From Ifrita kowaldi (taxonomy: Eukaryota > Chordata > Aves > Passeriformes > Cinclosomatidae): 64,000 nt of DNA. Below the pieces are notes generated by a model, which was given only the letters and a program-made list of their open reading frames with translations, was not told the origin of the DNA and did no database searches. The DNA lies in NCBI GenBank assembly GCA_013398055.1, contig VZRS01008360.1, positions 310,001 to 374,000 of the forward strand, written 5' to 3'. Within the stretch, counting starts at the first letter, position 1. Each line of letters begins with the position of its first letter. The position numbers and the translations under genes are program-made. Below are positions 1 through 10,090 of the stretch, piece by piece.

Positions 1-919
1 CTGCTTGTGCATTTCCAGTGCAAGAGAATTTTTCTGGCAGTAATAGGATGCAGAGGAGATCCTGGGGATTCATCTAACAGCAGCAGTGCTAGCTCAGCCT
101 TTGGCTGGCCCTTCTAGCTCTGCAAGTTTATTTTGAGAATTAAAACTACACAGCATTCACTCAAAATATGTTCTTATAGATGAGGTAGCTCATTGTCCTC
201 TGGAACGTGAATTCACTGAAATGAGTGTCACAGAGCAGCATTTCTGTTCTGTTCTGAGAACCAAACCCATGGTCTCAGACAAGTGTCACAAACTGCATTA
301 AATACGTTTTTAAACAATTACAAATGCTGTATCAGAACTGCAGATAGGAGAGAAAGCCACTTAACTTTTCTTACAAAAAGTGTTACTCACAGATGAAGGG
401 TGCTGCAAGTTGTCCTTTCTGAAGAGACTGTGACTGGAGGAACGTGGATGAGACTGGGGCTAACCCTGTACCTTGCAGCTTCTGGCCAAAGGCACTGGAG
501 AAGGGCAGCTGAAGCTCACATGTGCTCAGTATTCACAATCAGTGGAAGGACTTCAAGTCTGCTTCAAACAGGCCTTTTGTTGAATGAATTAGAAAAAACC
601 TGATTTAGGCTATTTGTGTAGTATTTGTGTGGCAGATTCAGATGCACAGAGCAGACAGAGCCTGAAGAATGATAGAGTGAAAAAATTCCCTAAAGACATT
701 AAATATCAGGAATAGGATGATTTGTTTTGTAATAGCTTTAATGTTAAATTGTATATTGATCAGCCTGAAAGAACGTGGACCAATTTTCTTACATGTGTTC
801 TTCAGAAGTCACAAGAGTTGTCAGATTTTCAAGAATTTCTGTACTTTATTAAAACCCATAAAATATCCCAGTTATTCAGGATTACCACAGTTACCTTCTG
901 CTCTTTTTTTTTTTTTCAG
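1..919 (+). other. Intron of the probable TEX9 gene
   Basis: AT-rich sequence leading into the 920 acceptor. A CAG with an upstream pyrimidine run near 800 opens a frame that stays open through the real exon, but no convincing donor follows it, so I do not call an exon here. Confidence 0.5.
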
Positions 920-997
920 ATGCACATTGAAGCTGCCAAGATGCTTTCTTTTACCGAAGAGGAATTCATGAAAGCTCTTGAGTGGGGAAATTATTGA
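920..997 (+). CDS. TEX9: Terminal coding exon, probable TEX9 (testis-expressed 9), partial
   Basis: A strong acceptor (a T-rich tract ending in CAG at 917-919) opens a frame that starts exactly at 920 and ends with TGA at 995-997. The 25 residues include MLSFTEEEFMKALEWGNY, a compact charged C-terminus that fits the end of TEX9, a coiled-coil protein expressed in testis whose function is poorly known. Position supports the call: in vertebrates TEX9 lies beside MNS1 and is transcribed towards it, as here. The exon begins in phase 0. I could not place the preceding exon between 1 and 900, so it probably lies left of the window. The identification rests on remembered C-terminal sequence and synteny, so it is likely but not certain. 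Confidence 0.62.
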   Translation: MHIEAAKMLSFTEEEFMKALEWGNY

Positions 998-1386
998 TCC
1001 CATTAAATAACAACTTCTGTTTGAAAGATGAGTCAGATGGTACATTATTTTGAGACTGTATATGAGTCCTTGTTAATAGTTAATAACTGTATATCCCACT
1101 GAATTGATTTTGTTGATTTTACTTATGTTTAAATTGTTTAACTTTTGTAAGCCTGATAGCTTGTGTTGTAATGTCGTATGAAACACATATTTCTACTTCA
1201 TTGTCAGGCTAAACTGCCCATTTTGTAAGGAGCAGAGAAGCTCAGATCATGCAAGAAATATTCCAACAGGTGGACTTGGTTATCAGTTTGCTCTGTTTTA
1301 GCATTTAAAACTGTACCTTACCTATGGGTAATACTCAGTCCAAGGAAGTCAGGATTTAGTCTCAGAAAATTCCTTGTTGCAACAGA

Positions 1387-1392
1387 AATAAA
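1387..1392 (+). terminator. Candidate poly(A) signal for the plus-strand gene
   Basis: An AATAAA hexamer lies about 390 bases after the 997 stop codon, with a T-rich stretch downstream. An ATTAAA at 1002-1007, directly after the stop, is a weaker alternative. No cleavage site can be proven from sequence alone. Confidence 0.4.
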
Positions 1393-2280
1393 TTAACTGG
1401 TGATCCAGTTGAGAAGAAAATGTCATGTCCTTTTTAAAACACGTGGTTGGAAAATTGACCTTGTCTGTTCTCTGTAACAGATCTCCCCTCAAAGCTAGCT
1501 GGTCTGGCATCTAATTTAAGCACCAACAGCTCTTTTATAGAAATGACCATAACTTGTTTTAGCCATTACATCTTAGCCCCTGGCTGGCATAACTATACAT
1601 GAGACTTGCCTCTCATTGCCCAGATAGACTCCATAGTCCCGTAGAGCTGTATTGTGTAAAACTGTTCCTTCAGTCAAAGTGAAAATATTAAACTTTTCCC
1701 TGGCCATCAGCTGCTGCGTTGAGATACAGGCAGGAGCAATGACTCCACATTCACAGGTGCTCTACAAGCATTACATCCTTAACAATTTCATTAGTCATCA
1801 TTGTAATCAATAACTAGAAAACAGATTCAGGGTAGATCAGCTGAGCCTGTTGTGCATACATTAATGAACAGGAACAATACAAGCCTGTGCTGCTTGCATG
1901 AACTTCTGCCAGACTTCAGCTATTGCAATGGATTCCTCCCTCACAGTAAGTGAAAAAGAACATGGGATAAAAATTAGTCAGTTCATGCACTGAAAGAAAG
2001 GTATAAACAGTGGTTCTGACCTCAGAATGGAACATCTCTGCTTAGAACCTGCCAGTGAAGTACCTCAGACCTACCCCGTGGAGATGACACTACATTTGGA
2101 TGAGGATTGTAGTAGTGTAATGTCAGGACGGCCTCATCTTCCCAGAAGTAGTGCATTAGGAGAATCCTTTAGTCCAGACCGGATTACACATGCAAGCTGA
2201 GGTTTCTGCTGTGTTGCTGGAGAAAACATTTCTAACATTGCTACATGACTAACTGAGAATAATTGAGAACTCCAGAACAG
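1393..2280. other. Spacer between convergent TEX9 and MNS1
   Basis: No coding exon or recognisable repeat is seen. The two genes end tail to tail, and this stretch holds whatever lies between their poly(A) sites. Confidence 0.5.
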
Positions 2281-2286
2281 TTTATT
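2281..2286 (-). terminator. MNS1: Poly(A) signal of MNS1
   Basis: TTTATT on the plus strand is AATAAA on the minus strand, about 190 bases after the MNS1 stop codon. It is the first canonical hexamer downstream of the stop and would give a short 3' UTR. Confidence 0.6.
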
Positions 2287-2475
2287 TGTGAAAAATGCAA
2301 GTGGAGCACACACTTATGTAAAACTAACTGCTCATCAGTTTAGAACTTCGGTCTTAAAAGGAAGGCTTTTAATGCTACTAAAGAGGAATTCCCCACTGTT
2401 AACAGCAAATGGAAGTTTTCACTGGGAATCAGCTGACACCTAGTGGTAAAAGCAGGAGCTGAGCTGGGGGAAGGT

Positions 2476-2574
2476 TCAGCTCTCTTCTGAAAGTTCATTA
2501 CCTCTTCTCTGTTGGTAAGCCAACCTGAAATCTTCTCCAAGCATGTTAATGTCGTTTTCGTCTTTGAGTATTCC
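2476..2574 (-). CDS. MNS1: MNS1 exon 10, C-terminus
   Basis: 32 codons plus TGA. The frame begins at an ATTCAG acceptor and encodes GILKDENDINMLGEDFRLAY and a short polar tail ending ELSEES. It joins exon 9 in phase 0 to give LGYLPR-GILKDE. Confidence 0.94.
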   Translation of the reverse strand, partial: GILKDENDINMLGEDFRLAYQQRRGNELSEES

Positions 2575-5500
2575 CTGAATTAACAGGAAAGAAACACACA
2601 TCAGAAGGTAAAACAAAGTAGAGAGATTACTATGGATCTCTGAAATTTTCCATGGAAGCAAATACAGTATCCATAATGGTATCCATAACACTGTTATGTT
2701 ACCCTCCAAACAAGCCTGGAAATCAAGCCTGAAAACCATCACAAAACCTGAGCAGATGGTGCAAATTGGTGCTAATCCAGAGCCCCCCCCTTTTGTTCTG
2801 CCAAAAGACGACATTTAGCTGCATTCTCTTGCTCACAGGAGTGACTGCAGTCAGTACAGCACAGGAACAGGTTTAGTAAAATCAAGCAACTACAGTCAAA
2901 AGAGGCCCTGGCTGGGCTGGGGCTCTGTCTCCACCTTTACCTGTGTTGGAATTAGCTCATACAAAGAAATAACTTAGGAAATCAAGTAATGCTGGAACAA
3001 CTTAATCAAAAACTATGTTTTTGAGAAGAGAAGCGGGACACCCAGAAATCTGTATTTTTAATGAATTCTAAAGTAATTTTACAGCTAAAAATTTGTGTGA
3101 CCCACAGAACATACCTTGCAGCATTTAAAAAAGAGGAAAAAGTTACAAACTGCATTTATATTGGAAAGTTTTGAATTTGGTAGCACTTTGCTATTTAACC
3201 AGTTTGAGTGAAGTAATGTGATGTAGGAGCACCCAACTCAGACACAGTGTTGAAGCAGAGAACAGAAAAGTAGAACGTCATACATGGCACATATGTGAGC
3301 CTTGGACACTGAAATTTCCAAGGCTTCCTACAGCAGCAAATTCAAATCAGAGAAGTATACAAAATGTTGTCACTATGAGTTATCCTTTAACAAAATCTAC
3401 ATTAGAGAACAACTAGCTCCAAGTGTTACAAATTCCTGCACCAATAATTGTATTAATATTTGAATAAAAATTAAACTCTGCTCTATTTAATGTTTTCCAG
3501 TATTGCAGAATTTCTTTAACCAGCTGCATAGTTCCCTCCCTACTGTAAATGCCTTTTTACACCCCTAAGGCAGCTCTCCGTTTATTTGTGTACTATTAGG
3601 AGATCTTCCCAATTATGAAGCATTATACAAAAGAAATTGTAGTTTATTCCTATTGCAATAACTGCTTCCATCTTTTTAACTTTTAAGAACACAGGGATGA
3701 ACAGAGCAAGCTTGGAAATGCTTCTGTAAATGCTGCAGTTCATTGCACTGCTGCAGAATCCATAATTATGGAATATTTGGCAGACAAGTCAGAGCTGCAA
3801 GAAATTGCTGCCAAAACCCCCAACTGAGAAACTTGGTGGAAATAGGTTTTAAGATGTGGTGGACCCCTTTCCAGCTAGAGAACTCACATTCCATATTTCA
3901 AACACTGGATATGCAGAACGCTGTGGAAGCTTTCAGCAAGTTCTGTACAAGGCATCAATAGTGCCAGAGAGCCCAAAGCCCCTCAGCAGAAAGAGCAGTA
4001 CTGTAAATGGGTCCCAACTCAAAAAGGAAGAGGTGAGTGCAGGTGAGCTACCACAATAAGGACATCCACTGACTCCAGGAACTTGCACAGTTCTGCAACT
4101 TCACCTTGAACTATGCAAGAGAATACCTATTTAAAGGACAGATATTAAAGATATTTAAAATACAATTCACTTACTCGAGGAAGATAACCCAGCAATTTCC
4201 ATGCATGCTCTTTCAAGAGTTTCTGTCTCTCTTCTTCAATAATTGCACGGATACTTTCTTGTCTTCTCTTCTCTAACTCTCTTTCTTCAAGTTCACGCTC
4301 CTACAATAAACAAGTTTTCCCAAGTTCTGTTTCAGCTCTGTGAACATTTGTTTCCACCACTATCCACCACAGCATAAAGAGAAAAATTTTAGTGGAGTAA
4401 ATTTTGAGCTTCCACTTACTAATTCCTGGTCACAGGAAATTCTCTTGAAAAGAATGGAAAAGTTTATGTAAAAAAAAACCCACAAAGCACTGTTTAAACT
4501 ATACCAGTTTGGCAACTGAAAACAATCTCATCTCGATAAAAGAGAAAACTGAATGGCAAATCATGGGAGGAGTCTGCTGTCCAAGTGTTTGGTGTCAGAA
4601 GCCCTTTTGAAGGCAATGTTCAGTTCTGGTGGCTTTTTGGCTCTCAGACAAGTTAGTCTGTTCCTGTCTTATGGCCCTAATCCAGGAAAAGGTGCAATAG
4701 GTATGAATTCTCACACTGATGACTGGAAATTGCAATTCACATTACACAGGTGATTTATACCCTAAAAACGGTTATGAAAACAGGAGTATGGGATTCCGTG
4801 TCTTGCTTTCAGCTTACACCTTTTCTTCCTCAGATCTCAATTCAAGAGACTTAACCTAAAGACTCCTCACACATCATTATCAGTGCAGCTGACCAGGGAT
4901 GTGGAACTGGATGGCAGTTGTGTTGCTGATCTCATGGCTCCTGAAGAGGTATTTGCACAGCACATCGGCTACACAGGGGGCCAGGGATGGTGTCAACCCC
5001 AGCCTCTTGAGCAACAAGAAATAGTTAGCTCTAAAAATACTTTTCTCCTGTCAGAAACCAAAAGGAAGTCCTGCTTCCCCCTCTGCAATTTCCATCACCT
5101 TTCCCTAGCAACACCAGCATTGCCCCTTAGGATAGCACAAGTACTCCCATGTTAAACACTCTGCTCAAACCAAAGGTGCATGTGAAACTCTTACTTTTTC
5201 TGCTAGAAACTGTTTGCGACGGTCCTCGAGAATTTTCTCCACGGCCATTTTGTGTTCAAGCTGTTTCATTCTCCGTTTCTGCGCGTTCAGCTGCTCAATG
5301 CGATCGTCCTCGGCAAACTTGGCCAAAATCTGCTGCCGGAGGGCTTCCTCCTCTTCTCTCATAGCTTGTTGTGCTGCTGCCTTCAGAGCAACTTGCTCTT
5401 CATATGTTTGCCTTAAGTCTAGGCGCTGCCTTATTCTCTTTTCAATTTCTGCCTATAAAGGAATTTAGTAAAATGCGGTATTACTGAACACTGAAAAATT

Positions 5501-8500
5501 CTCAGCAGCAGCAGCCAATCTACTCCACTTATCTTGGAATAAATTTACTGTAGCTCTTAACTTATAGCATAACTAACTGGAGCAAACATTCCATATCTGA
5601 CAGTGCTTTCCAGTATTAATCAGCTTGGCAAATATCACAAAATTCTCAAAATTAAGTCCAGAACAAAAGGAGATTTTTTTTTTTCCCACTATGATGAAGG
5701 GAATCAACAAGACAGTCATCCTGAACAACACTCTAAAAATAGCAATGTTTGGTATCTCAACCTATGTTACATTTTGTTTTTCACCCACAGCAAGGTCAAA
5801 CAGTGTGGCCAGGCACATAGGAAATGGACATGCAGAAGAAAAGCAGCTAATTAAACTACTTCGCTAAAACCTAAACTTCCAAGTTACTGGTATTCTCCTT
5901 CACGCAATAAGCAAATGTATAAATGGGGCCATAAGGGTATTCAAAACCTTCACTTGTCTTCCCAGTTGAAATTAAAACATAAATACATTAGGAATGAAAA
6001 AGAAAACTCAAGTACAAAACTTTCCCTCCAAAACCTAAGCTGATGTACAAACTGCCTGTCTGACTGAGAACTTTCAGGAAATAGAGTTGAAAATAAATAC
6101 TTTGTGCTAGAACAGAATTGGAAACAATTCAAATTCATTTAAGACTCCTAAAACCATATCAGAATTAAGCCTTTTGCTTTGAGATAGCTCACAGTCCAAA
6201 AGGGGCTCAAGGAGTCCCTCAAACACATCCTAAAGTCACAAATAACACTGCAGACTTAGAAATCCAAAGTGTGTAAAAAAACCCCTTCATGTACCTGCCA
6301 GCACTCACCATCTCCTTCTTCCTTTCCATCTCTTCTTGTTTTTCCAGATACAGATCTTGGCGGATTTGTTCCTGTTCTTTACGTCTCTGTTCTTCTCTTT
6401 CCATTGTCTCAGCAACCTATTACAAAAAGGAAAGGTTTCTAAATGAAAGACAAAAACATACAACAATTTTTTCTACAACTTCAATTTTGATACCATGTTT
6501 TGAACTCTCTGTTTTTTCTCCTCAGTGTCTCGAACTTTAGCCATCCAATCATCTTCTCTTTGTCGTTGCATGTTGGCAAACTCCATAATTTTCCTATTTT
6601 CTTCTTCCATCTCTTCCTGTTTCCTTTTCCTCCAGATAGCCTGTTCTTTTATAAACTCTTCAATATATGTCTGAGTTTCTTTTATTTTATCTAACTTCCG
6701 TTGTTTTTCCCTGTAGAAGATGGAAAAAAAAAGTTCAAATAGTCATTTAACATACTGCAGAGTAACGTTAAATCAAATGCTCGCCATTAACAACATATTC
6801 CAGAGACTAACATTTAAATTACTCTCCTTAACCATTCAGCTAAAAACTAGATAGCTAAATTGAAAATAGTTAGTAATGAATTGCCTGAAGGGAATTTCAT
6901 GTCTAACACCTTTCCAGAGAACAGACTGTACACAAAAGTACTCACTGCTGCTGCATTTTATGCCCCATCAAAGAGAAAGAAGAAAAGAAAGCCCAATAGC
7001 ACCACAACTCCTAAACTTTTTATTTACACTAAACTCTCCCCCCCACACACAATACCCTGCCCTCAGAAACCTCCTTCCCTGTTCCTAAAGACATGCAAAC
7101 AAAGCATTTGGTGGCAAGGCAGGGACACAAAGCAAGGCAGGAATATGTAATATGCTGTCATGTCTGGCATGATGGGCCCATTGGAAGCCCTCCTGCAAAT
7201 AAACTGGATTTTGTATTTGGGGAACAAGGACATGAGACTGACTGGGAAATTCTGATGTTTCAACAGGAAAATTCATGCAAGTCAGTCTCTTGTTAGTAAA
7301 ATGTGACCAAGGAAAACTAAAATGGGAATTAGTCTATATGGAATGGGTACATACAAATTAGCTTTCTGTGCAGAATTATATGAGTTGTTATGTTTTAAAT
7401 TAATAAATAATAAAAATTCAAAGTAACTAACATTTCGTCTTCTTCATAGATCTTTTTTACAATTTCATCAATCATGAGTTTCTCTCTTAGAAACTCTTCA
7501 TAAGCCTCTTGCTTCTTCTTCTCTTGTTCCTCAACCTGCTTGTCCAGCTCTTGATGGTACATTTTCTTCTCCTGGTTTCGCCTCAGTTCTGCAGACATTT
7601 CTTCTTTCAGAAACCTGTCATACTCTTCCTTCATCTCTTGGGCTACTTCATCCTCCAATTTCTAGGGGGAAAAAGGCAGCACAAGATTTCTTTTCACTCC
7701 CTCTACTACAACTTGTAATGAAAAAATACAGAGTCTGGAAAGGAATTATGCTGCATTACCAGAAAGGAACGTCTTCCACCTCAATCTATAAATATAGAGC
7801 CTTAACACGCTTAATAGCTTAATCCAGTCAGTAGAACCCTTGAAGGGCACCCTCAAGATTTAACCAACTTGAGAAGCACTAAAAGTACTTAAAGGACAAA
7901 GCATTGAGCACAGGTGGGACTCACTCACACCAGCACAGTGACTGGAATGAAGCTGGGCTACAGAGAACACCCTCAATGAGCACATTGCTGTACAGCAACT
8001 GCCTGCACTGAATTCTTTATAAAGCATAAACATAATCAGAAGCATCTGCCTGATCACCAGTATTATTCTCTACATAAATACAAACATGCAAGTCTTTCTG
8101 AAGTTACCCAGATCACTGGTTAACAATAGGAACATTGTTTTCAACAACCAGACTCTGAGGTAAGGATTCACCACTGTAAAAACTTACTGTACAAAGGGTA
8201 TCATAGTTTTCACTTGGATAAATGTTACAAAACCAGTAAAATAACAACTATAACCAGTCATACAGCTAATTCACTACTCCTTCAATTGCAATGGCAAAGT
8301 AAATATTTTTCTTACAGCTAGTAATTACTGGTTAATTAATCCTTCATGACACAAAATATATTTTCAGTAACACCGAATGCCTGAACAATATTTTGGATAA
8401 AAAACGTTAAAGGAAAAATCTTCTGCACAATCCATACAAAGAGTTACAGGACTCGGGTGCTGGGAGGCACTAATTACCATTTTCTCATCGTATATAGCTT

Positions 8501-9922
8501 TTTTTTCAGCAATCTGTGCAGCTCGTTCTTTATTCATATAAGCAGATTTCAGCTTTCTTTCTAACTCTCGAAGTTCAAGACTGGAGGGGGAAAAAAATTA
8601 TCCTATTACGAGGGAGTAGGTGTCTAGGGGAAAAAATTAGGTTTCCATCACTATTTAAACACAATATTTTTCATCAGGGACAACCCTGATGAAAAATATT
8701 GCTCTAGCTAAAGGGCAGAAAAAGAAAAAAATCCATTTAAAAACGAGAGTTACCTATACTTCTATGTGTGCTATCAACAGTTCTGCATACTTCACTTCTA
8801 ACTATATAAGCACAGGTACACATGCATACACATGTATGCTCACAGATAGCCCAAATGTACATATACATATCCTCAAAATGAAAATTTTGTGGATCAACAT
8901 CTTTTATAGACAAAATTTGCTTAAAACTAACTTTTTATTATACCTTGATCTCAAAGTAACTTTTCCTTCCAGGTCTGAGTCCTCTCCACTCCTTCTACAA
9001 CTTTCCCAAATCATGATAACAGCAGCCAATTTGATATAGCTGGGAAATTTCTAAATTACCTGTTTGCTCTGACTTGTTGCCTTATCTTCTCATCTTTCAT
9101 TTTCTCGAGGTCCCGCCTCGCCAGCTCAGCCGCCAGCTTTTGCTCTCGCTCCAGCTGCAGCGCTCTCTGCTTTCTGTTCTCTTCTGCCTGATCAGAACAA
9201 ACAATTTCCGTACCAACTCTCGCATACGCACATTTGGGAGAAGGCAGGGAGACTGTACAGTCAGCAAGAGTATACAAGTTAGCAAATTATTGTTAATGGG
9301 GAAAGGATTTGACAGGCAAAGGTAAAGCCAGGCGAACACCTCTCCTTGGCCTTCCCACCGCCCACGAGCGCGGCCGCCCCCGCAGCTCTTACCGCCCGCA
9401 GCGCCTCATCCAGCCGCCGCTCCCGCTCCAGCTCGGCCCGCAGCCGGGCCGCCCGTCTGCCCCAGTCCCGCTCCTCGGACGCCTACGGGCGACAAGGGAG
9501 AAGCGGTGGCGCAGGAAAGCCGCAGGGACCCTCCCCCGCTCCCCATGCCGCCCCCGATGCCGCTCCCCTCATGGTCCTTCTCCCGTCACGGTCACGCTCT
9601 TCATGCCGCTCCCCATCTCGCTCTCCTCACGGTTCCGCTCCCCTCACGGTCCCGGCTCCCCATGCCGCCCCCGATCCCGCTCCCCTCACGGTCCCGCACT
9701 CCATGCCGCCCCCGATCCCGCTCCCCTCACGGTCCCGCTCTCCATGCGGCCCCCAGTGCCGCTCCCCTCACGGTCCCGCTCCCCATGAGGCCCCCAGTGC
9801 CGCCTCCAATGCCGCTCCCCTCACGGTCCCGCTCCCCATGCCCCCCCCGATGCCGCTCCCCTCACGGTCCCGCTCCCGATGCCGCTCCCCTCACGGTCCC
9901 CCCTCACGCTCCCTCTCACCAT
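2476..9922 (-). CDS. MNS1: MNS1, meiosis-specific nuclear structural protein 1 (10 exons, complete)
   Basis: Structural coiled-coil protein of motile cilia and sperm flagella. In mammals it is known as a doublet-microtubule-associated protein that binds dynein-docking components; its loss causes laterality defects and male infertility. Exons in transcript order: start codon 9920-9922, then 9393-9482, 9060-9187, 8478-8580, 7432-7661, 6494-6710, 6309-6416, 5195-5452, 4175-4300 and 2476-2574. All junctions have GT donors and AG acceptors, and all phases match. The total is 1362 bases, or 453 residues plus stop, somewhat shorter than the roughly 495-residue human protein. Nearly the whole product is Glu/Arg/Lys/Gln-rich helix of the trichohyalin/plectin type. 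Diagnostic segments are AYMNKERAAQIAEKKA, EEENRKIMEFANMQRQRED and the C-terminal DINMLGEDFRLAYQQRR. Spliced start context is strong (A at -3, G at +4). The N-terminal end is the least certain part. Confidence 0.93.
4175..4300 (-). CDS. MNS1: MNS1 exon 9
   Basis: 126 bases (42 codons), phase 0 at both ends. It ends in KEHAWKLLGYLPR, the step out of the long coiled coil. Donor GTAAGTG. Confidence 0.93.
5195..5452 (-). CDS. MNS1: MNS1 exon 8
   Basis: 258 bases (86 codons), phase 0 at both ends. It encodes RIRQRLDLRQTYEEQVALK through KILEDRRKQFLAEK. Donor GTAAGAG. Confidence 0.93.
6309..6416 (-). CDS. MNS1: MNS1 exon 7
   Basis: 108 bases (36 codons), phase 0 at both ends. It encodes a Glu/Gln/Arg/Lys helix (EREEQRRKEQEQIRQDLYLE). 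The donor GTGAGT is near-perfect. Confidence 0.92.
6494..6710 (-). CDS. MNS1: MNS1 exon 6
   Basis: 217 bases, with one leading base that completes a Met codon. It encodes QTYIEEFIKEQAIWRKRKQE and EEENRKIMEFANMQRQRED, a core MNS1 signature. The donor is GTATCA. Confidence 0.93.
7432..7661 (-). CDS. MNS1: MNS1 exon 5
   Basis: 230 bases, starting in phase 0 and leaving two bases. It encodes KLEDEVAQEMKEEYDRFLKE and continues to LMIDEIVKKIYEEDE. Donor GTTAGT is non-consensus at position +3 but gives the only phase match with exon 6. Confidence 0.92.
8478..8580 (-). CDS. MNS1: MNS1 exon 4
   Basis: 103 bases, starting with one base that completes a Ser codon. It encodes LELRELERKLKSAYMNKERA and then AQIAEKKAIYDEKM, among the most conserved parts of MNS1. 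Confidence 0.94.
8662..8701. repeat. Perfect inverted repeat, 18-bp arms, 4-base loop
   Basis: The left arm CAATATTTTTCATCAGGG (8662-8679) is followed by ACAA and then its exact reverse complement (8684-8701). It lies in the MNS1 intron between exons 3 and 4, about 80 bases upstream of exon 4 in transcript orientation, and would fold into a stable RNA or cruciform hairpin. Confidence 0.95.
9060..9187 (-). CDS. MNS1: MNS1 exon 3
   Basis: 128 bases: phase 0 at the start, two bases left at the end. It encodes EKMKDEKIRQQVRAN, a recognisable MNS1 segment that continues as SLELRELE in exon 4. Confidence 0.92.
9393..9482 (-). CDS. MNS1: MNS1 exon 2
   Basis: 90 bases in phase 0. The acceptor is CCCGTAG and the donor is GTAAGAG. 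It encodes 30 residues rich in Arg, Glu and Ala (EERDWGRRAARLRAELERER), and its GC content is much higher than that of later exons because it sits in the CpG island. Confidence 0.85.
9536..9912. repeat. GC-rich minisatellite in MNS1 intron 1
   Basis: Tandem units of roughly 40 bases share the core CCCCTCACGGTCCCGCTCC followed by variants of CCATGCCGCCCCCGAT. About eight to nine degenerate copies fill almost all of intron 1 (9483-9919). Long plus-strand frames rich in Arg-Ser-Pro-His here are by-products of the repeat, not genes. Confidence 0.88.
9920..9922 (-). CDS. MNS1: MNS1 exon 1 coding part: start codon only
   Basis: On the minus strand the sequence reads GGCAGGATG followed at once by the donor GTGAGAG, so exon 1 contributes only the initiator Met. 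Joining to exon 2 gives ATG-GCG-TCC (Met-Ala-Ser) with a good Kozak context. The alternative is an additional N-terminal exon hidden in the repetitive intron; I saw none. Confidence 0.72.
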
Positions 9923-9932
9923 CCTGCCGGCC

Positions 9933-9946
9933 GTTGCCGTGGCAAC
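9933..9946 (-). promoter_or_regulatory. RFX X-box palindrome
   Basis: GTTGCCGTGGCAAC is two perfect half-sites (GTTGCC and GGCAAC) separated by two bases, the ideal site for RFX-family regulators of ciliary genes. It lies 10 bases upstream of the MNS1 start codon, so it is in the core promoter or 5' UTR. RFX control of MNS1 is inferred from the motif and the known ciliary role. Confidence 0.85.
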
Positions 9947-9979
9947 GCGTGGCACCGCCGGGCTACAGGGCGCGATTTC

Positions 9980-9987
9980 ACTTCCGG
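9980..9987 (-). promoter_or_regulatory. ETS-type site
   Basis: ACTTCCGG on the plus strand (CCGGAAGT on the minus) is a consensus ETS/GABP site, common near start sites of CpG-island promoters. It lies about 60 bases upstream of the MNS1 start codon. Confidence 0.5.
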
Positions 9988-10004
9988 GGGAACTGCCCCC
10001 GTTG

Positions 10005-10009
10005 ATTGG
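10005..10009 (-). promoter_or_regulatory. CCAAT box
   Basis: ATTGG on the plus strand within GATTGGC reads as a CCAAT box (GCCAATC) in the MNS1 direction, about 85 bases upstream of the start codon. This is a usual distance for NF-Y sites. Confidence 0.5.
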
Positions 10010-10032
10010 CCGAGATGGCGACCCGACCCTGG

Positions 10033-10038
10033 CACGTG
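10033..10038. promoter_or_regulatory. E-box CACGTG
   Basis: A palindromic CACGTG within GGCACGTGACC, a USF/MYC-type E-box, in the island upstream of MNS1. Confidence 0.45.
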
Positions 10039-10067
10039 ACCCCGGAACAGGCGCGGCCAGGGCCGCG

Positions 10068-10075
10068 TGACGTCA
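10068..10075. promoter_or_regulatory. Full cAMP-response element
   Basis: TGACGTCA, the complete 8-base palindromic CRE, lies about 145 bases upstream of the MNS1 start codon. CREB/CREM-type factors act on many testis genes; their use here is inference. Confidence 0.55.
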
Positions 10076-10090
10076 CTGCGAGGGGGACCT

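Larger units (their letters stand above)
2575..9392 (-). other. MNS1: MNS1 introns 2-9
   Basis: The stretches longer than 300 bases are 2575-4174, 4301-5194, 5453-6308, 6711-7431, 7662-8477 and 8581-9059; 6417-6493 and 9188-9392 are short. They are AT-rich and show no other exon on either strand. The one conspicuous structure is the hairpin at 8662-8701. Confidence 0.7.
9340..10090. promoter_or_regulatory. MNS1: CpG-island promoter of MNS1
   Basis: A sharp GC-rich and CpG-rich island in otherwise AT-rich DNA covers exons 1-2 and the sequence upstream. No TATA box is apparent, as expected for a dispersed-start promoter. Motifs seen: RFX X-box 9933-9946, ETS 9980-9987, CCAAT box (reverse) 10005-10009, E-box 10033-10038 and CRE 10068-10075. 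The transcription start is probably between about 9930 and 10000. Confidence 0.8.

Noticed and set aside
3743..4059. Overlapping plus-strand frames opposite an MNS1 intron
   Set aside because: No recognisable domain, two frames overlap, and no splice sites bound them.
9309..10039. Long overlapping plus-strand frames rich in Arg-Ser-Pro-His, resembling an SR-type protein
   Set aside because: They arise from translating the GC-rich minisatellite and are open in several frames at once; they overlap MNS1 exons on the other strand and have no splice or homology support.
10014..10070. ATGGCGACCCGACC on the plus strand as start of a divergent gene from the CpG island
   Set aside because: The frame ends after a few tens of codons, no donor-linked exon was found, and no divergent gene is known to me at this place. 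The motif may be a YY1-like site.
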